From Bacillus piscicola (GTDB taxonomy: Bacteria; Bacillota; Bacilli; Bacillales; Marinococcaceae), in assembly GCF_022458745.1 (NCBI RefSeq), contig NZ_JAJJJF010000005.1, forward strand, positions 62,001 to 126,000: DNA of 64,000 nt, given 5' to 3'. The notes beneath the pieces are model-generated. The model was given only the letters and a program-made list of their open reading frames with translations, did no database searches and had not been told where the DNA came from. Shown piece by piece: positions 9,242 through 19,724 of the stretch (positions are counted from its first letter, which is position 1; the number at the start of each line of letters is the position of its first letter). The position numbers and the translations under genes were made by a program.

Positions 9242-11620
9242 ATGTTACGAGCAAAAACGAATTGGGAACGGCTGGATGGATCATTATCCGGTCACGAACA
9301 GCTGCAAAACGAGCTGTCCCTTTCTTCGATAACGGCAAAACTTCTTTGGAACCGAGGGTATCGGGATATCCAAACCGCTAAAGAATTTCTACAGACAGAT
9401 AAAAACAAAATGCACGATCCTTTTCTTCTTGATGGGATGGAGCTTGCTGTACATAGAATAAAACAAGCTTTAACTAACAAGGAGAAAATATTGATTTTTG
9501 GCGATTACGACGCAGATGGGGTCTCGAGCACAGCAATTATGATCAACCTATTGAAAGAATTGGAAGCTGAATTCGGCTGGTACATACCGAACCGTTTTAC
9601 AGAAGGATATGGCCCGAATATACCTGCTTTGCAGCTGGCAAAAGAAGAGGGCGCTTCTTTAGTGATCACTGTTGATACTGGGATTGCAGCTGTAGCAGAA
9701 ATAGAAGCGGCTAATGAGATGGGGCTTGACGTGATTGTTACGGACCACCATGAACCCCCTCCTGCGCTGCCAGCTGCTTTCTCCATTATCAATCCTAAAA
9801 AGCCCCAATGCCCATATCCGTTTAAGGAGCTCGCAGGTGCCGGAGTAGCTCTTAAAGTGGCTCACGCGTTGCTTGGTTTTTTTCCGGAACATTTGCTTGA
9901 TCTCTATACGATTGGTACCGTAAGCGACCTAGTCCCGCTCGTAGATGAAAACCGGATCCTTGTCAAAGAGGGTTTAAAGTTGTTAACGCATTCTTCGAAA
10001 CCAGGGGTAAGGGCTCTTAAAGAATGTTGCGGGATTGAAGGCGAAGAGGTGAATGAAGAGCACGTCGGATTTTCGATCGGCCCCCGTATAAACGCAGCCG
10101 GCCGAATGGATAGTGCAGATCCAGCCGTTCATTTATTGACTGCTGAAACGGCGGCAGAGGCACGAGAATGGGTTCAGGTGATTGATGACTATAACAAAAA
10201 ACGCCAAAAAGTTGTAAATGAGATTACAACGGAGGCCATTGATGAAGTGAACAAAATCTTTTCGGACGATGAAACGAAAGTAATCGTTGTTGGAAAAGAA
10301 GGTTGGAACCCAGGGGTAATTGGGATTGCAGCATCAAGGCTGACTGAGAAATTTTACCGGCCTGTTATTGTGCTGGCGATAGACAGCGAAAGTGGCGAGG
10401 CAAAAGGATCTGCACGCAGTATTGAAGGTTTCAATATGTATGAGCAACTCTCCGAAAATAGAGACATTCTACCCCGTTTTGGCGGACACCAAATGGCTGC
10501 AGGTCTTACAATGAAAGCAGCGGATATTGAATTGCTAAGACAAAGACTTCAGCAACAAGCTGAAACGGTCCTGGATGAAAAAGCATTAGTCCCTGTAACA
10601 AAAATTGATATGGCGATTCCTATCCAAGATGCAACGTTGCAAGCTTTAGAGGAAATGAAGAATCTGGCGCCATTCGGTGTCGGTAACCCGAAGCCGATTT
10701 TCTTAATAGAGAATGTAGAACTTGCTTCTAAACGTAAAATTGGCAGTGAAAAAAATCACTTTAAGGCAGAATGGGAGAGTCAAACCACACGTCTGGACTG
10801 TGTCGGCTTTCACTTAGGTTACTTAGATGATCATTTAACGGAGCGCACCACTGCTTCTGTTATCGGGGAACTTGCCATTAATGAGTGGAATGGTTTTCGA
10901 AAGCCACAATTATTTTTAAAGGATGTAGAGGTAAGGGAGTGGCAGCTTTATGATCAAAGGCAGCAGAAAGATTTAAAAGCTTATATTCATCAACTTCCCG
11001 ATACATCGACAGCGGTGCTTGCTTTCAAAAAAAGTACTTGTGACCGGCTGAAAGATGACGTAACAGCTCCGGTATTGTTGTTTGAAAATGAGGAATACGC
11101 GAAAGAACAACTGCCGGTCATAAACCAGCTGGTTATCGTGGATATGCCGCCTTCCCTGGAAGCGCTGAAAAAAGCGCTGACTACTCTTACGGAACTTGAA
11201 AGAATTCATGTCTTTTTTGAGGAGGAGAACCAAGTATATTTTCAGCCGACTCCTACGAGGGATGAGTTCAAGTGGTATTATGCTTTTTTGAAAAAGCGAG
11301 AGGCATTTAATATTAAAGAATTGGGCAACGAACTGGCACGTCGAAAAGGATGGCACCCGTCCGTCGTTCAATTGATGACAAAAGTGTTTTTTGAATTAGA
11401 GTTTGTTACTATAAAAGATAACATCGTTACTGTCAATCAGTCCCCGTTAAAGAAAGACTTAACCGAAGCACCTAGTTACCAAAAGCATCTCAACCAAAAA
11501 CAAGCAGAAGAGGCACTACTATACTCCACGTACAGCCAGCTAAAACAAATCATGACTCCCTTTGTATCAAAAAAGTCCCGGGAAAATCGAATGAAGGAGA
11601 AGGTAGGAAATGGATTATAA
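9242..11620 (+). CDS. recJ: RecJ, single-strand 5'-3' DNA exonuclease
   Basis: 792 residues, close to B. subtilis RecJ. The DHH phosphoesterase motifs are present: DYDADG at about 88, TVDTG at about 141, TDHHEPP at about 166 and [15 protein letters not shown] (DHHA1 region) at about 280. After the OB-fold (about 460-580) comes the extended C-terminal domain found in Bacillus RecJ. The enzyme resects DNA in recombination and base-excision repair. The start is ATG with a weak Shine-Dalgarno (AGGGGTG). It overlaps apt by 11 nt. Confidence 0.97.
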   Translation: MLRAKTNWERLDGSLSGHEQLQNELSLSSITAKLLWNRGYRDIQTAKEFLQTDKNKMHDPFLLDGMELAVHRIKQALTNKEKILIFGDYDADGVSSTAIMINLLKELEAEFGWYIPNRFTEGYGPNIPALQLAKEEGASLVITVDTGIAAVAEIEAANEMGLDVIVTDHHEPPPALPAAFSIINPKKPQCPYPFKELAGAGVALKVAHALLGFFPEHLLDLYTIGTVSDLVPLVDENRILVKEGLKLLTHSSKPGVRALKECCGIEGEEVNEEHVGFSIGPRINAAGRMDSADPAVHLLTAETAAEAREWVQVIDDYNKKRQKVVNEITTEAIDEVNKIFSDDETKVIVVGKEGWNPGVIGIAASRLTEKFYRPVIVLAIDSESGEAKGSARSIEGFNMYEQLSENRDILPRFGGHQMAAGLTMKAADIELLRQRLQQQAETVLDEKALVPVTKIDMAIPIQDATLQALEEMKNLAPFGVGNPKPIFLIENVELASKRKIGSEKNHFKAEWESQTTRLDCVGFHLGYLDDHLTERTTASVIGELAINEWNGFRKPQLFLKDVEVREWQLYDQRQQKDLKAYIHQLPDTSTAVLAFKKSTCDRLKDDVTAPVLLFENEEYAKEQLPVINQLVIVDMPPSLEALKKALTTLTELERIHVFFEEENQVYFQPTPTRDEFKWYYAFLKKREAFNIKELGNELARRKGWHPSVVQLMTKVFFELEFVTIKDNIVTVNQSPLKKDLTEAPSYQKHLNQKQAEEALLYSTYSQLKQIMTPFVSKKSRENRMKEKVGNGL

Positions 11621-12125
11621 AGACCACATAACGGTGATTAACAATTATCCGCAGGACGGGGTTAAGTTTAAAGATATTACAACATTAATGCAAAATGGGG
11701 AAGTGTATAAACAAGCAATAGATGACATGACATCATTCGCAGCTAAACAGGACATCGATATCGTTGTTGGACCTGAAGCCCGTGGTTTCGTTGTTGGCTG
11801 TCCGATTGCATATGCACTTGGGAAGGGATTTGTGCCTGTACGTAAAAAGGGAAAGCTTCCTAGAGAGACAGTTGATGAAGATTATGGCTTAGAATACGGA
11901 AAAGACAGCCTATCTATCCACAAAGATGCGATCAAACCCGGTCAAAAAGTGCTGATAACCGATGATTTGCTTGCGACTGGCGGCACAATCAAAGCGACCG
12001 TTAATCTCGTTAAGCAATTAGGCGGAGAAGTGGCTGGGCTTGCTTTTTTAATTGAACTCCTCTATTTGAATGGCCGCAAAGGTCTTGATGAGTATGATAT
12101 ATTCTCACTAATTCCATTTGAGTGA
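11610..12125 (+). CDS. apt: Apt, adenine phosphoribosyltransferase
   Basis: 171 residues. Converts adenine and PRPP to AMP in purine salvage. The PRPP-binding loop is [16 protein letters not shown] at about 113-128, and [11 protein letters not shown] carries the conserved PPi loop. Start ATG after AAGGAGAAGGTAGG, inside the recJ 3' end. The recJ-apt-relA order is conserved in Bacillus. A strong terminator follows, so relA is transcribed separately. Confidence 0.97.
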   Translation: MDYKDHITVINNYPQDGVKFKDITTLMQNGEVYKQAIDDMTSFAAKQDIDIVVGPEARGFVVGCPIAYALGKGFVPVRKKGKLPRETVDEDYGLEYGKDSLSIHKDAIKPGQKVLITDDLLATGGTIKATVNLVKQLGGEVAGLAFLIELLYLNGRKGLDEYDIFSLIPFE

Positions 12126-12141
12126 TATACATCTAAGCAGT

Positions 12142-12171
12142 AGCGCCTGTTCCATAGGCGCTTTCCTTTTT
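12142..12171 (+). terminator. Rho-independent terminator after apt
   Basis: Stem AGCGCCT (12142-12148) / AGGCGCT (12156-12162), loop of 7 nt, then TTCCTTTTTC. Confidence 0.85.
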
Positions 12172-12199
12172 CTATGTTATTCGACAAATTTCTTTTGAC

Positions 12200-12228
12200 T
12201 TTACAGCGCCCGCAAACTTAAAGATAAT
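12200..12228 (+). promoter_or_regulatory. Predicted sigma-A promoter for relA
   Basis: TTTACA (12200-12205), 17-nt spacer, GATAAT (12223-12228). A TTGACT just upstream is spaced too far from this -10. Confidence 0.55.
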
Positions 12229-12270
12229 ATATAGAAATATGTACAATAGAAAGGTATGCAAGGTGATTTG

Positions 12271-14451
12271 ATGACCATCGAGGAAGTGTTAGAAAAAGCA
12301 GGAAACTATATGTCAGATGAAGGCGTCGCTTTTATAGAGCGTGCTTATACTTTTGCAGAAGAAGCTCATGAGGGTCAATATCGAAAATCTGGCGAACCGT
12401 ATATCTTGCATCCTATTCAAGTTGCGGGAATACTTGTAGATCTGGAGATGGATCCGGATACAGTGGCAGCGGGATTTCTTCACGACGTGGTGGAAGATAC
12501 AGAGGTAACTGTTCAAGAAATTGAAGATAACTTCAACAAAGAAGTTGCGATGCTTGTTGATGGTGTCACGAAACTGAAAAAAATCAAGTATAAATCAAAA
12601 GAGGAACAGCAGGCTGAGAACCATCGAAAAATGGTAGTCGCGATGGCTAAGGATATTCGCGTAATCTTAATCAAATTAGCAGATCGCCTGCACAATATGC
12701 GGACGTTAAAATTCCTTCCACCTGAAAAACAACGTAGAATATCAAATGAAACCTTGGAAATTTTTGCCCCTCTTGCTCACCGGCTCGGTATCTCAAAGAT
12801 CAAATGGGAATTAGAAGATACAGCTCTTCGTTACATGGACCCACAGCAGTATTACCGGATTGTTAACTTAATGAAGCAAAAGCGTGCAGAACGGGAAAAG
12901 TATATTGAAGAAGTCATCGAAGATATTAAGAAAAGCATGGCTGATATTAACATTGAACCGTTAGATATTTATGGGCGCCCGAAGCACATTTACAGTATTT
13001 ACCGGAAGATGGTCAAGCGAAAAAAACAATTTAATGAAATTTATGATTTATTAGCAGTACGCATTATCGTAAAAAGCATAAAAGATTGTTACGCGGTGCT
13101 CGGTGTCATTCATACGTGCTGGAAGCCGATGCCAGGTCGTTTTAAAGACTACATTGCTATGCCGAAAGCGAACATGTACCAATCACTTCATACGACGGTT
13201 ATCGGTCCTAAAGGTGAACCGCTGGAAGTACAGATTCGTTCTGAAGAGATGCACCGGATTGCAGAGTTCGGGGTGGCGGCCCATTGGGCTTATAAGGAAG
13301 GGAAAAGTGCAAGTCGTAAAAAGTCACTGGAAGATAAGCTGACGTGGTTTCGTGAGATTATTGAATGGCAAAATGATGCAAGCGATGCCCAAGAGTTTAT
13401 GGAACTGCTGAAAATAGATCTTTTTTCAGATATGGTGTTTGTCTTCACACCGAAAGGCGATGTTATTGAACTACCAAGGGGATCGGTGCCGATTGACTTT
13501 GCTTATCGCATTCATACTGAGATTGGCAACCGGACGATTGGAGCAAAAGTAAATAATAAAATGGTTCCTCTTGATCATCAAGTAAGAACAGGCGATATTG
13601 TTGAAATTCTTACTTCCAAGCACTCGTACGGACCGAGCAAAGACTGGCTGAAACTGACACAAAGTTCCCACGCGAAAAACAAAATTAAGCAATATTTCAA
13701 GAAGGAACGCCGGGAAGAGAATATTCTCAAAGGCCGGGATATGGTTGAAAAGGAGCTGAAACTCCAAAACTTCGACCCCAAAGTAGTGATGACGGATGAC
13801 AATAAGCAAGAAACTGCTGAAAAGTTTAGTTTCAGTGGGGAAGAGGATATGTTTGCAGCCGTTGGCTATGGAGGTATCAGTCCAAAGCAAATCGTAACAC
13901 GACTTACAGACAAATGGCGTTTTGACAAGGAACTGGAAGAGGAGAAACTCGTCAAAGATGCTGTAAAAGATGTAAAAACCCAAGAACCTCCACGTAAAAC
14001 AAACACTGGAGTTAAAGTAAAGGGAGTCGACAACCTGCTTATCCGCTTGGCACGCTGCTGTAACCCAGTTCCAGGAGATGATATTGTCGGATTTATTACG
14101 AAGGGACGTGGGGTCTCGATTCACCGGGAGGACTGTCCGAATATACAGCGCGAAGAAGCAGAAAACAGGCTTCTCCCAGTTGAATGGGAAGCGCACGGTG
14201 AAAACAGAAAGAACTATAACGTCGATATTGAAATAACCGGCTACGACCGTCGCGGCTTATTCAACGAGGTTCTCCAAGCGGTAACAGAAAGCAAAACGAA
14301 TGTGTCGGCAGTCAGTGGCAGAACCGATCGAAATAAAATGGCCATTATAGATATGACAATTACGATCCACAATATCGATCACTTGTACAGAGTGGTAGAC
14401 AAAATAAGAAAGGTGCCGGATATCTATTCGGTGCAGCGGAGTATTCATTAA
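12271..14451 (+). CDS. relA: RelA/SpoT bifunctional (p)ppGpp synthetase/hydrolase
   Basis: About 726 residues; a long RSH enzyme controlling the stringent response. Domains in order: HD hydrolase (about 20-180, with [16 protein letters not shown] and LHDVVEDT), synthetase (about 230-350, with YSIYRKM and [17 protein letters not shown]), TGS (about 390-450), zinc-finger region with [13 protein letters not shown] and HREDCPN (about 585-625), and ACT (about 645-726). Both HD and synthetase catalytic motifs are intact, so it should make and degrade the alarmone. An ATG at 12256 lacks space for its ribosome site; AAGGTGA at 12260-12266 suits the ATG at 12271. Confidence 0.97.
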   Translation: MTIEEVLEKAGNYMSDEGVAFIERAYTFAEEAHEGQYRKSGEPYILHPIQVAGILVDLEMDPDTVAAGFLHDVVEDTEVTVQEIEDNFNKEVAMLVDGVTKLKKIKYKSKEEQQAENHRKMVVAMAKDIRVILIKLADRLHNMRTLKFLPPEKQRRISNETLEIFAPLAHRLGISKIKWELEDTALRYMDPQQYYRIVNLMKQKRAEREKYIEEVIEDIKKSMADINIEPLDIYGRPKHIYSIYRKMVKRKKQFNEIYDLLAVRIIVKSIKDCYAVLGVIHTCWKPMPGRFKDYIAMPKANMYQSLHTTVIGPKGEPLEVQIRSEEMHRIAEFGVAAHWAYKEGKSASRKKSLEDKLTWFREIIEWQNDASDAQEFMELLKIDLFSDMVFVFTPKGDVIELPRGSVPIDFAYRIHTEIGNRTIGAKVNNKMVPLDHQVRTGDIVEILTSKHSYGPSKDWLKLTQSSHAKNKIKQYFKKERREENILKGRDMVEKELKLQNFDPKVVMTDDNKQETAEKFSFSGEEDMFAAVGYGGISPKQIVTRLTDKWRFDKELEEEKLVKDAVKDVKTQEPPRKTNTGVKVKGVDNLLIRLARCCNPVPGDDIVGFITKGRGVSIHREDCPNIQREEAENRLLPVEWEAHGENRKNYNVDIEITGYDRRGLFNEVLQAVTESKTNVSAVSGRTDRNKMAIIDMTITIHNIDHLYRVVDKIRKVPDIYSVQRSIH

Positions 14452-14476
14452 GAGAAGCAGAAAGGATAGTAGTTTT

Positions 14477-14926
14477 ATGAAGGCTGTTATTCAGAGAGCA
14501 ACACAAGGTGTATGCACAGTCGATGGAGAAGTGACTGGGTCTATTGAAAACGGACTTGTTGTTTTAGTTGGGTTTACTCACGAAGACACGGAGAAAGACG
14601 TAGAGTGGATGGCTGAAAAAATTATTCATTTACGAATTTTTGAAGATGACGATGAGAAATTAAATCGCTCTCTTCTTGACATCCATGGGAGTGTTTTATC
14701 AATCTCTCAATTCACATTATACGGGGATTGTAAAAAAGGCCGGCGGCCGAATTTCATGGATGCGGCTAAACCGGAGGCGGCAACTGACTTATATGATCGT
14801 TTTAATGCGATATTAAAAGAAAAGGGTATACAAGTGGAAACAGGTGTGTTCGGTGCGCATATGCAAATCAGTCTCACGAATGACGGTCCTGTTACTCTTA
14901 TATTGGACAGCCCTTCAAAAAGCTGA
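14477..14926 (+). CDS. dtd: Dtd, D-aminoacyl-tRNA deacylase
   Basis: 149 residues. Removes D-amino acids (and glycine from tRNA-Ala) from mischarged tRNA. The two signature motifs are present: SQFTLYG at about residue 77 and NDGPVT at about 135, the cross-subunit Gly-cisPro-type pocket. Length is normal. It lies 25 nt after relA, as in B. subtilis, and is probably co-transcribed with it. The next gene, hisS, has its own promoter and T-box. Confidence 0.96.
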   Translation: MKAVIQRATQGVCTVDGEVTGSIENGLVVLVGFTHEDTEKDVEWMAEKIIHLRIFEDDDEKLNRSLLDIHGSVLSISQFTLYGDCKKGRRPNFMDAAKPEAATDLYDRFNAILKEKGIQVETGVFGAHMQISLTNDGPVTLILDSPSKS

Positions 14927-14932
14927 TGCCGC

Positions 14933-14961
14933 TTGACAAGCATTGGCAGGATTCGTATGAT
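14933..14961 (+). promoter_or_regulatory. Predicted sigma-A promoter of the hisS-aspS operon
   Basis: TTGACA (14933-14938), 17-nt spacer, TATGAT (14956-14961), just after dtd. The start would be near 14968, giving a leader of about 295 nt that contains the T-box. Confidence 0.8.
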
Positions 14962-14967
14962 AATATC

Positions 14968-15231
14968 AGTAAAATGATGAACGGCCATCGATGGAGACAG
15001 TAGGCAGATTTGGGATAGGACAGAGAGAGCCGCAAGCGCTGAGAGCGGCTTCCTAACCCTCCTGCTGAAAAACACTCTTGAGGCTCCGCTTCGAACCCTA
15101 AAGTGTAAGTAGGGGCGGACGTAAACAGGCGTTAACTGTTTAAAGTGGAAGTAAATGAATGATCATTGCTTCAAAAAGGGTGGCACCACGGCTAAATTCC
15201 GTCCCTCGTTAATTCGAGCGATGGTTTTTTT
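14968..15231 (+). promoter_or_regulatory. T-box riboswitch, probable histidine specificity, controlling hisS-aspS
   Basis: The conserved T-box AGGGTGGCACCACGG lies at 15177-15191, followed by a terminator (about 15199-15224) and T-run (15225-15231). In stem I, CAGTAGG pairs with CCTGCTG, GGGATAGGA with TCCTAACCC, and AGCCGC with GCGGCT at the tip. Just after CCTGCTG, the specifier position reads GAAAAA-CAC, placing a His codon CAC at 15073-15075. Uncharged tRNA-His would bind and stabilise the antiterminator, raising expression of the two synthetases. Helices were paired by eye; the T-box call itself is firm. Confidence 0.93.
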
Positions 15232-15262
15232 ATTTGGTAAAAAGGATGGAAGGAGCAAGGTG

Positions 15263-16546
15263 ATGGATATTCGGATACCTAGAGGAACGCAAGATATTTT
15301 GCCAGATGACGCGCGGCGTTGGCAATACATTGAAGATAAAATTCATGATATTTGCCGCAGGTTTAACTACGCAGAGATTCGCACACCCATTTTTGAACAG
15401 ACCGAACTGTTTCAGCGTGGAGTGGGTGATACGACAGATATTGTTCAAAAAGAGATGTACACATTTACTGATCGCGGAGGGCGCAGCCTGACACTGCGGC
15501 CGGAAGGAACAGCTGCGGTGGTCCGTTCGTATGTGGAAAATAAACTTTACGGAAGTGCTGTCCAGCCGCAGAAACTTTACTACATCGGCCCAATGTTTCG
15601 TTATGAGCGACCGCAATCCGGTCGCATGCGCCAATTTGTACAATTTGGTGTAGAAGCGATTGGGAGTGCGGACCCTGCGATAGATGCGGAAGTAATCGCA
15701 CTTGCTGTCGATTTTTATAAAGAGCTTGGTTTAGATGGGCTCAAGCTTGTGTTAAACAGCCTTGGTGACAGTGCAAGCCGCCACGCTCATCGAGAGGCGC
15801 TTATCAAGCACTTTCGTCCGCAGATTGATGAATTCTGCGATGACTGTAAGAACCGGCTGGAAGCAAATCCGCTTCGTATTTTAGATTGTAAAACAGATAA
15901 AGAGCATCCACTGATGAAAACAGCACCTTCTATTCTCGATTACTTAAACGAGCAGTCCCAGCAATATTTTAAGACTGTTAAGGAACTACTGGATGAAATG
16001 GGGATCGCTTACGAAGTTGATCCTGGGCTTGTCCGTGGCCTGGATTACTACAATAATACTGCTTTCGAAATTATGATTGAAGGTAAGGGATTTGGAGCGA
16101 TTACCACCTTGATGGGAGGCGGACGCTATAATGGCCTCGTTGAAGAAATTGGTGGTCCCGAATCTCCTGGTATCGGGTTTGCCCTTAGTATTGAAAGACT
16201 GCTGATGGCACTGGATACCCAGGGAGTAACGCTGCCGGATTCCAAAGGATTAGATTGTTACATAGCAGCAGTTGGGGAAGAACCCTCCAAACGGGCAGTT
16301 GCGTTAATGACGGAGTTGCGGCGTGCCGGGATCACTTGTGATAAGGATTATACGGCCAAAAAAATGAAAGGTCAGTTTAAAGCAGCCAATCGCTTAGGAG
16401 CTTTGTATACAGCAGTTTTAGGAGAAGACGAGTTGGAAAAAGAAGTGATTACCGTTAAGTCGATGACGGAAGGGAATCAAGAGGAAATACCACTTAAGGA
16501 TTTTATCAGCTACATGAAAAACAAACTGGAGGACGAAAAAAAATGA
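15263..16546 (+). CDS. hisS: HisS, histidyl-tRNA synthetase
   Basis: 427-residue class II synthetase charging tRNA-His. It starts [16 protein letters not shown], the usual N-terminus; the open frame runs back to 15155 through the T-box terminator and is not used. AGGAG at 15251-15255 supports the ATG at 15263. Motif 1 and the catalytic core include [25 protein letters not shown] and the histidine motif [13 protein letters not shown]; the C-terminal anticodon-binding domain starts at about 330. It overlaps aspS by 4 nt (ATGA). Confidence 0.97.
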   Translation: MDIRIPRGTQDILPDDARRWQYIEDKIHDICRRFNYAEIRTPIFEQTELFQRGVGDTTDIVQKEMYTFTDRGGRSLTLRPEGTAAVVRSYVENKLYGSAVQPQKLYYIGPMFRYERPQSGRMRQFVQFGVEAIGSADPAIDAEVIALAVDFYKELGLDGLKLVLNSLGDSASRHAHREALIKHFRPQIDEFCDDCKNRLEANPLRILDCKTDKEHPLMKTAPSILDYLNEQSQQYFKTVKELLDEMGIAYEVDPGLVRGLDYYNNTAFEIMIEGKGFGAITTLMGGGRYNGLVEEIGGPESPGIGFALSIERLLMALDTQGVTLPDSKGLDCYIAAVGEEPSKRAVALMTELRRAGITCDKDYTAKKMKGQFKAANRLGALYTAVLGEDELEKEVITVKSMTEGNQEEIPLKDFISYMKNKLEDEKK

Positions 16547-18324
16547 TAGGACGAACACATTACTGTGGGGACATATCCGAGGCTTTAATTGGTCAAAAAG
16601 TAGAACTGAAGGGTTGGTCACAAACAAGAAGAGATTTGGGACAAGTTATCTTTATTGATCTTCGTGACCGCTCTGGAATTGTGCAAGTTGTCGCTAATCC
16701 GGAGTTCTCTCCAGAAGCATTTGAGACTGCCGACAAAGTTCGGAGTGAATATGTACTTAGTGTGAAAGGAACCGTCGTTAAACGCGATGAAGAGACATAC
16801 AACGAAAAAATCCCAACCGGTACCGTGGAAGTACAGGTTGACGAGCTTGCGATATTGAACAGCTCTAAACCACTGCCGTTTCAGGTTGACGGAGAAACCG
16901 ACGTTTCAGAGGATGTGCGTTTAAAGTATCGTTATCTAGATTTGCGTCGTCCCGAAATGAGAGAAACCTTTAAGCTGCGCCATCGTGTAACAAAATTAAT
17001 ACGTGACTACCTGGATGAGAATGATTTCTTAGATATGGAAACGCCGATGTTGACAAAAAGTACACCTGAAGGCGCCCGCGACTATTTAGTACCAAGCCGT
17101 GTGCATCATGGCGAATTTTATGCGCTTCCCCAATCACCTCAATTATTCAAACAGCTCTTGATGGTCTCCGGATTTGAGCGCTATTACCAGATTGTCCGCT
17201 GCTTCCGTGATGAAGATTTACGGGCGGATCGCCAGCCTGAATTTACACAGGTCGATATTGAGACATCATTTATGGAGAAAGAGGATTTTCTCCAGTTAAT
17301 GGAAGAGATGATGAAGCGCATTATGAAAGAAGTACACGGATTGGACATTACGACGCCGTTCCCGCGACTCACGTATGAAGAAGCGATGAATCGGTACGGT
17401 TCTGATAAGCCGGACACTCGTTTTGGGCTAGAGCTTGTGGAACTATCAGACATTGTGAAGAACAGCGATTTTAAAGTATTTGCAGACGCCGTAAAGAAAG
17501 GCGGCATCGTAAAAGGCCTGAATGTAAAAGGAACTGCTGACAAAATGTCACGAAAGGAAATCGACGATCTTGCTGATTTTGTCGCCGTCTACGGAGCTAA
17601 AGGACTGGCATGGCTCAAAGTGGAAGAAGACAGCTTGAAAGGACCCATTGCAAAGTTTTTCAGTGAAGAAGAAACTGCGCAGCTTCGGGAAGCATTGGAT
17701 GCGGAAGCGGGAGATTTATTGTTCTTTGGAGCAGATAAAAAGGACGTTGTCTATGCTGCTATGGGAGCACTTCGCTTGAAATTCGGAAAGGATTTAGGCT
17801 TAATTGACGAAAAGGCCTTCAACTTCTTATGGGTTACGGAATTCCCACTTATGGAATATGCCGAAGACGAGAATCGGTACACCGCCATGCATCACCCATT
17901 CACAAGCCCGGTTCGTGCGGATATCGAGAAGCTTGAGGAACATCCGGAGGAGGTTCGGGCAGAAGCGTATGACCTCGTGTTAAACGGGTATGAACTCGGA
18001 GGAGGATCACAGCGTATTTATGAACGTGATCTCCAAGAAAAAATGTTTAAAGCACTTGGTTTTAGTGCTGAAGAAGCCCGGGACCAATTTGGCTTTCTCT
18101 TGGATGCCTTTGAATACGGTACACCTCCTCACGGTGGGATTGCTCTCGGCCTAGATCGTCTCATCATGCTCTTGGCGCGGAAAAATAACCTTCGTGATAC
18201 GATTCTGTTTCCAAAAACAGCGAGTGCAAGCGATCCGTTAACTGGAGCTCCCGGGGAAGTAAGTGAACAGCAGCTAGATGAATTAAATTTAGAAATTGTC
18301 ACTTTTGCTGAGGAAGAAGAATAA
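16543..18324 (+). CDS. aspS: AspS, aspartyl-tRNA synthetase
   Basis: 593-residue bacterial-type class IIb synthetase. An N-terminal OB-fold anticodon domain (about 1-105) is followed by the catalytic core with motif 2 ([18 protein letters not shown], about 219), the bacterial GAD insertion (about 290-400) and motif 3 [10 protein letters not shown] near 540. ATG overlaps the hisS stop by 4 nt, so translation is coupled and the histidine T-box governs both. Whether the enzyme is discriminating depends on the presence of gatCAB elsewhere and cannot be judged here. Confidence 0.97.
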   Translation: MIGRTHYCGDISEALIGQKVELKGWSQTRRDLGQVIFIDLRDRSGIVQVVANPEFSPEAFETADKVRSEYVLSVKGTVVKRDEETYNEKIPTGTVEVQVDELAILNSSKPLPFQVDGETDVSEDVRLKYRYLDLRRPEMRETFKLRHRVTKLIRDYLDENDFLDMETPMLTKSTPEGARDYLVPSRVHHGEFYALPQSPQLFKQLLMVSGFERYYQIVRCFRDEDLRADRQPEFTQVDIETSFMEKEDFLQLMEEMMKRIMKEVHGLDITTPFPRLTYEEAMNRYGSDKPDTRFGLELVELSDIVKNSDFKVFADAVKKGGIVKGLNVKGTADKMSRKEIDDLADFVAVYGAKGLAWLKVEEDSLKGPIAKFFSEEETAQLREALDAEAGDLLFFGADKKDVVYAAMGALRLKFGKDLGLIDEKAFNFLWVTEFPLMEYAEDENRYTAMHHPFTSPVRADIEKLEEHPEEVRAEAYDLVLNGYELGGGSQRIYERDLQEKMFKALGFSAEEARDQFGFLLDAFEYGTPPHGGIALGLDRLIMLLARKNNLRDTILFPKTASASDPLTGAPGEVSEQQLDELNLEIVTFAEEEE

Positions 18325-18331
18325 AAAAAGC

Positions 18332-18378
18332 GCAGACCTCTTACCAAAAATCCATTCAGTAAGGGGTCTGCATTTTTT
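18332..18378. terminator. Bidirectional terminator after aspS
   Basis: GCAGACCTCTTAC (18332-18344) pairs with GTAAGGGGTCTGC (18359-18371) with one G-U, flanked by A7 on the left and T7 on the right. The stop codon of the convergent small gene falls at the edge of the right arm. Confidence 0.85.
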
Positions 18379-18730
18379 TGAAGCAGTCTACAAAAGGAAG
18401 AGGGTCTGTTTTAATGTGGAACGTTCGGACGCCGCTTGCTGTGTGCAAATACAAATAACCTATTTGATCCGGCTGCCACTTAAAGGAAATATCAAAAATA
18501 TCATGAATGGCATAACTTCCTTGAGGGGTTTCAATCATGGAATTATAGAGATAAAGCCAGTCTTCCTGCTCGACGTGCTTTTTTTGAAGCCACTCAATGG
18601 TAACGCTCATCTGGATAATTTTCTGTTTCGCAAGTAGTGTTTGTGCCATTTCCTGTTGTGTCACTCCTCTCCCATGCATAGGCCTGGTTTGAAAAACTGT
18701 ACCCTCTTGAAAAAATGTAAAACATGCCAT
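18356..18730 (-). CDS. Hypothetical protein, 124 residues
   Basis: I do not recognise this gene. It has a start (ATG after AAAAGGGG on the minus strand) and a complete frame that stops within the shared terminator. The N-terminal third contains GRGVTQQEMAQTLLAKQKI, likely helical. The rest alternates aromatic and polar residues (DISFKWQPDQIGYLYLHTASGVRTFHI), which looks like beta strands of a small domain, ending in FVDCFKKM, a helix. That layout resembles PH-like or lipocalin-like small domains, but this is only an impression. No membrane segment or metal motif is seen. It lies between aspS and 6S RNA. Confidence 0.6.
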   Translation of the reverse strand: MACFTFFQEGTVFQTRPMHGRGVTQQEMAQTLLAKQKIIQMSVTIEWLQKKHVEQEDWLYLYNSMIETPQGSYAIHDIFDISFKWQPDQIGYLYLHTASGVRTFHIKTDPLPFVDCFKKMQTPY

Positions 18731-18779
18731 ATTAGCCCCTTTTATCGGGGAGAGGGATTATTCAAATCGCGGATAACTC

Positions 18780-18808
18780 TTGACCGCCGCTCTACCTCAT
18801 GATATTAT
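18780..18808 (+). promoter_or_regulatory. Predicted sigma-A promoter of 6S RNA
   Basis: TTGACC (18780-18785), 17-nt spacer, TATTAT (18803-18808); the RNA would begin near 18815-18826. Confidence 0.7.
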
Positions 18809-18825
18809 AAAAACAACAAAATTTG

Positions 18826-19010
18826 AAGAGTCCTGAGGTGTACGTGGGACGCTCATCGTTTTGAGCCAACATTTTTACCTAGGGAGCTTGAAGTTTCATT
18901 CTGAAGGGCAAGCCTCTGAAAAGTGGACGTCTGAAAGAGTGAACAGGGCACCCACCTGCCAAGAGCAGGCTTCAAAACTAGTTAGTTTGACGGCACATTG
19001 GGACTCTTCT
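18826..19010 (+). ncRNA. ssrS: 6S RNA (6S-1/BsrA type)
   Basis: The ends AAGAGTCC (18826-18833) and GGACTCTT (19001-19008) form the closing stem, giving a long irregular hairpin of about 185 nt. Internal stretches such as GGACGTCTG, GAGTGAAC and GGGCACCCACCTG recall the Bacillus 6S-1 RNA, and the position after aspS is the same as bsrA in B. subtilis. 6S RNA binds sigma-A RNA polymerase by mimicking an open promoter, and adjusts transcription in stationary phase and outgrowth. It has a good promoter and terminator of its own. No open reading frame here looks real. Confidence 0.85.
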
Positions 19011-19034
19011 TATTTTTACATAACATCGATTAAC

Positions 19035-19069
19035 AAAACCCCTTAAATTTAATTTTAAGGGGTTTTTTT
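19035..19069. terminator. Bidirectional terminator between 6S RNA and the RsfA-like gene
   Basis: AAAACCCCTTAAA (19035-19047) pairs with TTTAAGGGGTTTT (about 19053-19065), followed by further T residues. It serves 6S RNA on the plus strand and the regulator on the minus strand. Confidence 0.88.
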
Positions 19070-19075
19070 GATACT

Positions 19076-19648
19076 TCACGAAGAATATTTCTCTAAGTTG
19101 CCGTTTACATCCATACGAAACGTTTGCGGAATATAGGCTTGTTCTTCTGTCATGGCAAGTTCACGGGCCCGGTTCATCAGTTTTACAATCGTTTCATAGT
19201 CACGCTTCATCACAGCGTGCTCCTCTTTTACTCTATGAATCTCCTTTTCCAGTAACGTGTTTTCTTCATGTAACTCACCTATTTCCTGGGTGATTTCTTC
19301 CGGCGATCCTTGTTGTAAATCCGAAGCAAGGCTTTCCAAATATTGAATGAGGTAATCAATGGTCATATCTGTGGGTTGCGGTGTGGAACTGATTTGGGAA
19401 GCTGCTTGCTTTGCTGATAAACGCATTCTCTGTTTGCGTTCCCGTTTTGCGTTTTTGATTTCTTCTGTGTATTTTTGCCGGACGAGGGCGTTCCAGCGAA
19501 ATCCGCACGCAGCAGAAGTGCGGTCTAACAAGTCGCCTGTTTCGTCAAACGCTTTTAACTGGGTACTGCCTTCGCGAATATGTTTTATTACAGTATTGGC
19601 AAGTAATCGATCATCATTATCAGACCATGCATCCTGTCTAACAGTCAT
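19076..19648 (-). CDS. RsfA family transcription factor (Myb/SANT-like)
   Basis: 190 residues. The N-terminus [17 protein letters not shown]...[34 protein letters not shown] is the RsfA/YlbO Myb-like DNA-binding domain (about 6-62). A basic segment KRERKQRMR follows, then a coiled coil rich in Glu (about 115-160, [19 protein letters not shown]). In B. subtilis RsfA is a prespore regulator that tunes the sigma-F regulon. This paralogue's targets are unknown. ATG after AAAGGAGAG. Its position beside 6S RNA is not that of B. subtilis rsfA. Confidence 0.85.
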   Translation of the reverse strand: MTVRQDAWSDNDDRLLANTVIKHIREGSTQLKAFDETGDLLDRTSAACGFRWNALVRQKYTEEIKNAKRERKQRMRLSAKQAASQISSTPQPTDMTIDYLIQYLESLASDLQQGSPEEITQEIGELHEENTLLEKEIHRVKEEHAVMKRDYETIVKLMNRARELAMTEEQAYIPQTFRMDVNGNLEKYSS

Positions 19649-19724
19649 GGTTTCATCTCTCCTTTAAATGAAGTCACTGTTCTACTCCATTTTTGACTGC
19701 TGCTTGTTCTTTTATACCTGTCCC

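Noticed and set aside
13471-14196. 241-residue frame on the minus strand inside relA
   Set aside because: It lies entirely opposite the relA synthetase/TGS region with no ribosome site, and relA is intact; an antisense shadow.
15155-15262. 36-residue N-terminal extension of HisS
   Set aside because: It reads through the T-box and terminator; the family N-terminus begins at 15263 after AGGAG.
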